Source: Thermoplasmata archaeon (lineage in GTDB: Archaea; Thermoplasmatota; Thermoplasmata; Thermoplasmatales; Thermoplasmataceae). Taken from it: a DNA stretch of 29,636 bases. Below are positions 24,097-29,636 of the stretch, piece after piece (within the stretch, counting starts at the first letter, position 1; each line of letters begins with the position of its first letter). Location: assembly GCA_021819605.1 (NCBI GenBank), contig JAKAQT010000003.1, forward strand, positions 1 through 29,636. The letters are read 5' to 3'. The notes under the pieces are model-generated. The model was given only the letters and a program-made list of their open reading frames with translations, searched no databases and had not been told where the DNA came from. Both the position numbers and the translations under genes were made by a program.

Positions 24097-24118
24097 CTGT
24101 CGTTTTATTGTGCTCTGG

Positions 24119-24562
24119 ATGTACAGTGAGAATTGCGTCTTCTGCCGTGATGTCATAAGGGACAGGAAGGCATCCATAGTTTATGAAAACGACCAAGTTA
24201 TGGCATTTATGGACATTGCTCCGGTTGAACCCGGGCATGTGCTGGTTGTCCCCAGGGATCATTATGCGAACATAATGGATATAGATGAACCGGTGTATCT
24301 GGAGGTTCACAGGGTTACCAGAATGATATCGCCGGCAGTTGTGCGGGCTGTAGGAGCTGACGCGGTGAACATAGGGCAGAACAATGGCGCCTGTGCGAAC
24401 CAGAGAGTATTCCACTACCATGTCCACATAATCCCGCGATTCTGCAGCAGGGAACTGAACTGGGGCCGAAAGACGGTTGAAGACGAGGAACTGGAACAGA
24501 TGGCAGTCCTCATCAGGAATGAGATAGCCGATCGCGTTGGCAGGATTCCGGAATTGCGATAA
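24119..24562 (+). CDS. HIT-family (histidine triad) nucleotide-binding protein
   Basis: The 147-residue protein starts MYSENCVFCRDVI with a C6-x2-C9 zinc pair, then DQVMAFMDIAPVEPGHVLVV and the histidine triad HYHVHIIP (H99, H101, H103). The layout is that of the HINT/AMP-lysine hydrolase group, which cleaves nucleoside phosphoramidates or related mononucleotide adducts. A zinc site from the two N-terminal cysteines and histidines is typical. The C-terminal tail after the triad (WGRKTVEDEELEQMAVLIRN) is longer than in minimal HIT proteins. Substrate unknown. It is upstream of the GfcR-type gene with its own promoter, so not clearly in an operon. Confidence 0.95.
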   Translation: MYSENCVFCRDVIRDRKASIVYENDQVMAFMDIAPVEPGHVLVVPRDHYANIMDIDEPVYLEVHRVTRMISPAVVRAVGADAVNIGQNNGACANQRVFHYHVHIIPRFCSRELNWGRKTVEDEELEQMAVLIRNEIADRVGRIPELR

Positions 24563-24563
24563 T

Positions 24564-24576
24564 GTATAATATAATC
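24564..24576 (+). promoter_or_regulatory. TATA box of the GfcR-LysRS operon
   Basis: GTATAATATAATC is followed by a predicted start near 24595, about 20 nt before ATG 24615; AAGGGAT at about 24605 may be the ribosome site. Confidence 0.5.
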
Positions 24577-24614
24577 TTTTACCTTACCATGCAAGGGGAT
24601 CTCAAGGGATTAAG

Positions 24615-25211
24615 ATGAAGAGCATAGAAGAGCTATACAAGAGAGCGCTTGACCTGAAAAACAAGGGAATGTCAGATAAGGAAATCTCAACAGAGCTTCA
24701 CCTTTCAGTGGGAACAGTCACGTGGCTACTCAGCAAGGAATTTTTCAAGGAATCAAAGATACAGGATGTTAGGATTGGCTGGAGATCCATAGGTGTTACC
24801 GGAGAACGTATCAATGCAATTGCCAGCATTATAGCTGACATCATAGAGGAGGAATCCGGAAATGGCGATTATGAAGTAGATGCAATTCTGGGAATCACAA
24901 TCAACGGTATTCCCCTGGCTACAATGGTGTCTTACATCCTTGGCCGCGAACTCATAGTATATCGGCCCCACCCAAACAGGAAGGAAGGATTCTTCAGCAG
25001 CAACTATGCATCCGTTAAGGGAAAGAATGTTGTCATAATTGACGATGTGGTGAGCACAGGGGAAACCATGAAGAGGGCCATCATGGACACCAAGAATGAA
25101 GGTGGTACACCTGTGCTGGCTGTCGTCCTTGCTTCAAAGCTGAACGGTGACGACATTGCCGACGTGAAGATACGATCCATACTGAGAACCAGCCTTGTTG
25201 GTGGAATGTAA
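24615..25211 (+). CDS. PRPP-binding transcription regulator, GfcR/orotate PRTase-like
   Basis: The 198-residue protein has an N-terminal helix-turn-helix (about 18-42: GMSDKEISTELHLSVGTVTW) and a type I phosphoribosyltransferase domain with the PRPP loop NVVIIDDVVSTGETM (about 138-152). This pairing is that of the archaeal GfcR / PyrE-like regulator group, in which the transferase domain probably senses PRPP or a nucleotide. It may control purine or pyrimidine or sugar genes; no target is evident here. It is followed by LysRS after five bases, so they are probably co-transcribed. Confidence 0.92.
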   Translation: MKSIEELYKRALDLKNKGMSDKEISTELHLSVGTVTWLLSKEFFKESKIQDVRIGWRSIGVTGERINAIASIIADIIEEESGNGDYEVDAILGITINGIPLATMVSYILGRELIVYRPHPNRKEGFFSSNYASVKGKNVVIIDDVVSTGETMKRAIMDTKNEGGTPVLAVVLASKLNGDDIADVKIRSILRTSLVGGM

Positions 25212-25216
25212 GGAAT

Positions 25217-26728
25217 ATGCACTGGGCAGATGCATTTGTCCAGGACCTGGCTGGACATCAGACAGTCTCAACAGGGATATCTCCATCCGGGCCCATACAT
25301 GTGGGAAACATGAGGGAGATCCTCACCGGGAACTTCATTTACGTTGCATCCAGGGACCGTGGGCTTGAAACCAGGTTCATTTATCTCTGTGATGACATGG
25401 ACCCCCTGAGGAAGGTCTATCCTTTCCTTGACAAGTCATATTCAAGTTATGTGGGACGGCCCCTTTACAAAATACCTGCGCCTCAGGGTGAAGGGACATA
25501 TTCTGAATATTTTCTCCGCCCATTCCTGGATACACTTGACACAATCAACGTAAAGGTTGAGGTGATAAGGACCTCCAACCTGTACCGGGAAGGGAAGTTT
25601 GCTGAAGCCATTGACGTGGTAATGAAGAATTCACAGCAAATCCGATCGATTCTGGAGGAAATATCCGGAAGGGACATCGAGGAAAACTGGTCACCATACA
25701 ACCCCATTTGTGAAAGCTGTGGAAGGATCAGTACAACATCCGTCACATCATACAGCTTTCCATATGTGGAATACAGCTGCAAGTGCGGGCATACTGGGCG
25801 ATCCGATGTGCGAAAGGACCAGGGCAAGCTTCCCTGGAGAATAGAGTGGCCCGCAAAATGGAAAATACTTGGTGTCACGGTGGAGCCGTTTGGAAAGGAC
25901 CACGGCGCTCCCGGCGGATCGTATGACACAGGCAAGGCCATAGCCGAGAAAATTTTCGGCATAAGTGCACCAAAACCCATGATTTACGAAAGAATACTGC
26001 TAAAGGGAAAGGGTGCCATGCATTCTTCCACGGGAATAGCCATTCCCGCATCTGAGATGATACGGGTTGCACCGCCGCAGATTCTTCGATTTCTCATAGC
26101 GAGATCTCAGCCCGGAAGGCACATAGACTTTGATCCAGGGCTTGGCCTCCTCAACCTCATAGACGAGTACGAACGTTACAGGGACATATATTTCGGCCTT
26201 GAGGCCTCCGATGACGATGATGCAAAGAGGATATACGAGCTGAGCAGGGTAAGGGAGGAAAGGCCAGGCGATGTGGTGAGCTTCAGGCACCTGATCACGC
26301 TCTTACAGATATACCATGACGACAATGGCCTCCTGTCCGCGCTGAAGAGGGGTGGATATACACACAACAGTATTTCCGGTGATCTAAGGGCTGAGATGGA
26401 CGTAGCCCGCTCGTGGCTGGACACTTACGGTCCGGAACAGATGAAATTCACACTTCTCCCCCCAGATGCACCGGTTGAACTCGGCGAATCAGAGAAGGCT
26501 GTACTGAAGGAGTTCCTGCAAACAGGCCAGAGTATGAAGTGGGATGCAGAGTCCATTCACAACAGGATACATGAAATACTCAGATCAGGAAATACAGACC
26601 CCAAGGAAGGATTCAGCATTTTCTACAGGGTACTCATAGGAAAGACCCGCGGCCCAAGGCTGGGGTATTTCCTCTCGAATCTGGACAGGGACTGGGTAAT
26701 GGAGAGGTTAAAGAGGGCCGTCTCCTGA
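25217..26728 (+). CDS. lysS: Lysyl-tRNA synthetase, class I
   Basis: The 503-residue enzyme has the Rossmann HIGH signature GPIHVGNMRE (about 25-33), a zinc-ribbon insert with CESCGRISTTSV and CKCGHTGR, and the MetRS-like late motif at about 266-273, GAMHSSTG. Class I LysRS occurs mostly in archaea and a few bacteria; it charges tRNA-Lys with lysine in the cytoplasm. The usual KMSSSKG is here AMHSSTG, so the lysine before Met is replaced; the two serines are kept. It is co-transcribed with the GfcR-type regulator. MetRS follows, but with a separate promoter. Confidence 0.97.
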   Translation: MHWADAFVQDLAGHQTVSTGISPSGPIHVGNMREILTGNFIYVASRDRGLETRFIYLCDDMDPLRKVYPFLDKSYSSYVGRPLYKIPAPQGEGTYSEYFLRPFLDTLDTINVKVEVIRTSNLYREGKFAEAIDVVMKNSQQIRSILEEISGRDIEENWSPYNPICESCGRISTTSVTSYSFPYVEYSCKCGHTGRSDVRKDQGKLPWRIEWPAKWKILGVTVEPFGKDHGAPGGSYDTGKAIAEKIFGISAPKPMIYERILLKGKGAMHSSTGIAIPASEMIRVAPPQILRFLIARSQPGRHIDFDPGLGLLNLIDEYERYRDIYFGLEASDDDDAKRIYELSRVREERPGDVVSFRHLITLLQIYHDDNGLLSALKRGGYTHNSISGDLRAEMDVARSWLDTYGPEQMKFTLLPPDAPVELGESEKAVLKEFLQTGQSMKWDAESIHNRIHEILRSGNTDPKEGFSIFYRVLIGKTRGPRLGYFLSNLDRDWVMERLKRAVS

Positions 26729-26777
26729 TTTCCTTAGGTGTGGTACTCTTCGTGGAACCATGGTCTTCAATCAAAAT

Positions 26778-26788
26778 ATTATATAAAG
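26778..26788 (+). promoter_or_regulatory. TATA box of the methionyl-tRNA synthetase gene
   Basis: ATTATATAAAG gives a predicted transcription start near 26809, about eleven bases before TTG 26820, with AGAGGTG at 26803-26809 at its edge. Confidence 0.5.
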
Positions 26789-26819
26789 TCATAATCAGGC
26801 TGAGAGGTGTATTTCAGCT

Positions 26820-28955
26820 TTGAAAATACTTGTCAACTGTGCCCTTCCCTATGCAAACGGACCACTGCATCCCGGACATATTGCAGGGGCATACCTTAAC
26901 GCTGACATTTTTGTCAGGTACCAGAGGATGAGGGGCAACAACGTACTTTTTGTTTCCGGAAGTGATGAGCACGGGACCCCAATTACAATAACCGCCGAAA
27001 AGGAGAAAGTGGATCCATATGTGATTTCCTCCAGATTTCATGAAGAGCACCTGGAAACCTTCAGGAATCTTGACATAAACTTTGATATATTCAGCAGGAC
27101 CACCTATCCAGAACATTCGGAGACGGTGAAGGAATTTTTCATGCATTTCTACCGGAACGGCCTTCTCAAGGAAAGAATGATGGTATCCCCCTTCTGCCCC
27201 ACGGACGGCAGATTCATGCCGGACAGGTATATTGAAGGAACATGCCCTTACTGCGGTTATACCCAGGCACGGGGAGATCAATGCGATAATTGCGGTCGCA
27301 CACTGGATCCCCAGGAGCTGATTGAACCGAGATGCATTCTGCACGGAACTCCCCCGGAGTTCAGGGAAACCAAGCATCTGTTCTTCCAGCTTGAAGAGTT
27401 TCAGGATCAGCTCCTTGAATGGCTTGACACAAAGACATTCTGGAAGCCAAACGTGATGGCATTCACAAGGAACTTCATCAAATCCGGCCTGAAGGAAAGG
27501 CCCATAACACGCGACATAGGATGGGGCGTACGCGTTCCGGTTGAAGGATACGAGGATAAGAGGATATACGTGTGGTTTGAAGCCCTCATAGGATATGTTT
27601 CAGGTGCCCGCATATATTCAAGGGAAACAGGCCAGGATGATTACTGGAAAGATTTCTATTTCAACCCTGAGGTGAAGAACTATTATTTCATGGGCAAGGA
27701 CAATATACCGTTCCACACAATTATATGGCCAGCCATGCTCATGGCAATGGGGAAATACAACCTGCCCTACCTGGTAACAGCCAACGAATACATGAATTTC
27801 AAGGGACTGAAGTTTTCGAAGAGCAGGGGGATAGGTTACACGGTCAATGAGATCCTCAAGCTTGTTGACAGGGACTACGTGAGATTCTACCTAGCTTTCA
27901 ACCTTCCCGAGGGGGGTGATTCAGACTTCAGCCTGGAGGACCTTCAGAACAGGGTCAATACCGAACTCATAGACAAGTACGGAAATCTGGTGCACAGGAT
28001 AACCTCATTCGTTGTTAACAGCCAGATAGTGCCAGAGTTCAACGTGGAAATCATGGACGAGACAGATAGAACAATACTTTCCCAGGCAGCAGACGCCGCT
28101 GCGAACTTCTCACATCATGTGGAAGCAGTGGAAATCAAGAAGGCGCTTTCGAGCTGGCTGGAACTGGTGCGCCAGAGCAATTCCTACTTCAACGATTCCG
28201 CTCCGTGGACCCTGAAGAAGACCGATCCCAAGCGGTGTTCACATAAGCTCCATATTTCGCTGTACCTCATTCAGGCACTCTCTGCCATGGCATACCCCTT
28301 TATCCCGTCATCCTCCGTCGGCATGCTGACCACCATGGGATCAAAAAAATTCAGGGAAAACGGGATCAACTGGGACCTGACAGAACTGGCCGGTTCGGAA
28401 TTCACTCCAGTCAAATCCGATCCCCCTTTCAGGAAGCTGGATATAATCAAGGGCAACCCTAACTTCCTGGACCTGAAAATAGGCGAGATAGTTGATGTGA
28501 AGAATCACCCATCAGCAGACAGGCTCTACATAATACGGGTTAACATGGGATACAGGAGTGCGCAGGTTGTGGCCGGGCTCCGGCAGCATTATTCACCGGA
28601 TCAGCTCCTGGGCAGAAAGATCATTATTGTGGACAACCTCAAATGGTCAAAGATCAGGGGAGAGGAATCCCAGGGTATGCTTCTTGCCGCGGATGACGGT
28701 AAAACGGTATCACTCCTTTCCCCTGGGGACACCGCAGTAAAGCCAGGAACACCCGTTAAGATTGGGGACTACGAATACAACACTTCCGGAAAGATTGATA
28801 TTGATAAACTAAAGGAGGCGAAGCTGCATATCGAAGAGGTGGACGGGACAAGGAGGGCTGTGGCCGTGCTTGATAACGAAATACTGCCGCTGAATGCTTC
28901 CGGTGCGCTTTTCTCATCTTACGAGGAGGTATCATCAGGAGCCACTGTCCGCTGA
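26820..28955 (+). CDS. metG: Methionyl-tRNA synthetase with C-terminal tRNA-binding domain, TTG start
   Basis: The 711-residue enzyme starts at TTG with MKILVNCALPYANGPLHPGH, the class I HIGH region. A zinc domain follows (CPYCGYTQARGDQCDNCGRT, C-x2-C twice), then LKFSKSRGIG as KMSKS, and an anticodon-binding helical domain. From about residue 545 an EMAPII/Trbp111-type OB domain begins (LDLKIGEIVDVKNHPSADRL), which binds tRNA. About 50 further residues after this domain (from about 655) have no match that I recognise. It charges initiator and elongator tRNA-Met. No good ATG lies nearby, and the TTG directly precedes the conserved strand. Confidence 0.97.
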   Translation: MKILVNCALPYANGPLHPGHIAGAYLNADIFVRYQRMRGNNVLFVSGSDEHGTPITITAEKEKVDPYVISSRFHEEHLETFRNLDINFDIFSRTTYPEHSETVKEFFMHFYRNGLLKERMMVSPFCPTDGRFMPDRYIEGTCPYCGYTQARGDQCDNCGRTLDPQELIEPRCILHGTPPEFRETKHLFFQLEEFQDQLLEWLDTKTFWKPNVMAFTRNFIKSGLKERPITRDIGWGVRVPVEGYEDKRIYVWFEALIGYVSGARIYSRETGQDDYWKDFYFNPEVKNYYFMGKDNIPFHTIIWPAMLMAMGKYNLPYLVTANEYMNFKGLKFSKSRGIGYTVNEILKLVDRDYVRFYLAFNLPEGGDSDFSLEDLQNRVNTELIDKYGNLVHRITSFVVNSQIVPEFNVEIMDETDRTILSQAADAAANFSHHVEAVEIKKALSSWLELVRQSNSYFNDSAPWTLKKTDPKRCSHKLHISLYLIQALSAMAYPFIPSSSVGMLTTMGSKKFRENGINWDLTELAGSEFTPVKSDPPFRKLDIIKGNPNFLDLKIGEIVDVKNHPSADRLYIIRVNMGYRSAQVVAGLRQHYSPDQLLGRKIIIVDNLKWSKIRGEESQGMLLAADDGKTVSLLSPGDTAVKPGTPVKIGDYEYNTSGKIDIDKLKEAKLHIEEVDGTRRAVAVLDNEILPLNASGALFSSYEEVSSGATVR

Positions 28956-29041
28956 TTCTGCTCATGTGGAAATCAAGCCGGCGGATACTGTAGTTCTGGT
29001 CCGGTATATTTCATGGCTGTGAATATTCCGGTGGCATGCAA

Positions 29042-29054
29042 GTTTAATATAATC
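29042..29054 (+). promoter_or_regulatory. TATA box of rpoK
   Basis: GTTTAATATAATC predicts a start near 29073, about 14 nt before ATG 29087. Confidence 0.5.
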
Positions 29055-29086
29055 TGTTTCATTACCTAACGATTCTATTGGTTCTT

Positions 29087-29272
29087 ATGTCGTTCACCAA
29101 ATTTGAAAAAGCTAGGATTATAGGTGCACGGGCGCTTCAGATTTCCATGGGTGCCCCGGTTATTATTGATATCCCACCCCACATCATGGACCCTGTGGAC
29201 ATAGCAATAATGGAATTCGATAACAATGTCATCCCAATAACCATTAAAAGAGAAAACGGGAAGCACGACTGA
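29087..29272 (+). CDS. rpoK: DNA-directed RNA polymerase subunit K (omega homologue)
   Basis: The 61-residue protein MSFTKFEKARIIGARALQIS continues with MGAPVIIDIP and PVDIAIMEFDNNVIPITIKR, the RpoK/RPB6/omega core: F-E-K-A-R-hIGARALQ-hSxGAPV. RpoK stabilises the largest polymerase subunits during assembly. It lacks an acidic N-terminal extension, as normal for archaea. ATG 29087 is preferred over TTG 29078, since conserved sequence begins at MSFTKFE. T-rich DNA follows. Confidence 0.96.
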   Translation: MSFTKFEKARIIGARALQISMGAPVIIDIPPHIMDPVDIAIMEFDNNVIPITIKRENGKHD

Positions 29273-29284
29273 CCTGACATAACA

Positions 29285-29302
29285 GAATTTTCAAAATTTT
29301 TT
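29285..29302 (+). terminator. Possible terminator after rpoK
   Basis: GAATTTTCAAAATTTTTT contains a weak AATTTT/AAAATT pairing followed by T6, just behind the rpoK stop. Confidence 0.4.
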
Positions 29303-29373
29303 GATATAGCTTAGGAAAACCATACGCCTGCAGTAACAGGACCTGTCAAGTGCTGTCATAACAGTTCTTCTCG

Positions 29374-29636
29374 TTATTCCTGGTTGGGTGCTGATTCCGG
29401 AGCATGCAGACGCTCCAGCGGATATGCAAGCAGGCAGGCGAGACCGGCGGCTCCAAAGAAAACCCATGATATTCCGTATCCGTAGGTCACGCCAATCAGT
29501 ATGAAGAGGGCAGGAGACCCAAAAGCAATAACCTTCTGCAGAAAATTGTTGAGGCCAAGGGCCAGGCCTACCCTTTCAGCATCAACAGCACTTTCTATAA
29601 CTCTTGAGTAGGTCATTGCAACAATAACACAAGTAC
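29374..29636 (-). CDS. MFS transporter, C-terminal part (runs off the right edge)
   Basis: The open frame continues past the window end (…TCVIVAMTYSRVIESAVDAE), so the gene starts outside. The visible part holds a conserved cytoplasmic stretch SAVDAERVGLALGLNNFLQK typical of late MFS loops, then two hydrophobic helices (FGSPALFILIGVTYGYGISW and VFFGAAGLACLLA), ending LHAPESAPNQE. It is the last part of an MFS-type exporter or importer. Substrate unknown. Confidence 0.75.
   Translation of the reverse strand, partial: TCVIVAMTYSRVIESAVDAERVGLALGLNNFLQKVIAFGSPALFILIGVTYGYGISWVFFGAAGLACLLAYPLERLHAPESAPNQE

Overview
The window looks like a chromosomal segment of a Thermoplasmatales archaeon (Thermoplasma-type acidophile); I cannot name the species. 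The reasons are archaeal: a 23S rRNA standing alone with no 16S or 5S within reach, a zinc-containing 7Fe-type ferredoxin, archaeal NAC, archaeal class I CCA-adding enzyme, RpoK, a GfcR-type PRPP regulator, class I LysRS, and tRNAs without encoded CCA. Most genes have a TATA-like box about 22-30 nt before the start codon, so many mRNAs are probably leaderless, which is typical of this order. GTG and TTG starts occur, and strong Shine-Dalgarno sites appear mainly inside operons.

Layout. 1-2515: a divergent pair for glycogen or maltodextrin breakdown, a glycogen debranching enzyme (only its N-terminus, running off the left edge) and a GH15 glucoamylase. 2574-4950: a one-helix microprotein, a VOC-fold protein, and on the opposite strand a PD-(D/E)XK nuclease fused to a Schlafen-group-3/DUF2075 helicase, a plausible defence or nucleic-acid processing gene. 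5195-8218: two MFS transporters flanking tRNA-Phe and a decayed TnpB N-terminal fragment. 8276-10342: an information-processing block with a tiny Cys-rich ORF, NAC, the CCA enzyme (4-nt overlap), and, divergently, tRNA-Gln followed at once by a ubiquitin-fold protein ending in Gly-Gly-Arg. 10519-12875: a sulfite-oxidase-fold molybdopterin protein and formate-tetrahydrofolate ligase, divergently transcribed.

12982-16548: a membrane-anchored, heavily N-glycosylatable CuA-like cupredoxin with an altered ligand set, an APC amino-acid permease coupled to a two-helix small membrane protein, and the zinc ferredoxin, whose TATA box sits inside a perfect inverted repeat. 16808-19536: PurM, a NifX-like protein, an HTH_10 regulator and a DUF99 protein. 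19838-19944: the right end of an IS200/IS605-type element with a TnpB C-terminal remnant and a terminal hairpin, abutting tandem 23S promoters. 20061-23088: 23S rRNA with a long flanking processing stem and an oligo-T terminator.

23180-29636: Mrp/ApbC Fe-S carrier, HIT protein, GfcR-type regulator, LysRS-I, MetRS with a C-terminal tRNA-binding domain, RpoK, and the C-terminal part of another MFS transporter. The second half is thus rich in translation and transcription genes. I found no CRISPR array, no intact transposase and no obvious prophage. The best candidates for new biology are the nuclease-Schlafen helicase, the GGR-ending ubiquitin-like protein made from a tRNA-linked transcript, the unusual CuA-like protein beside a palindrome, the APC-microprotein pair, and the zinc-ferredoxin operator-like repeat.
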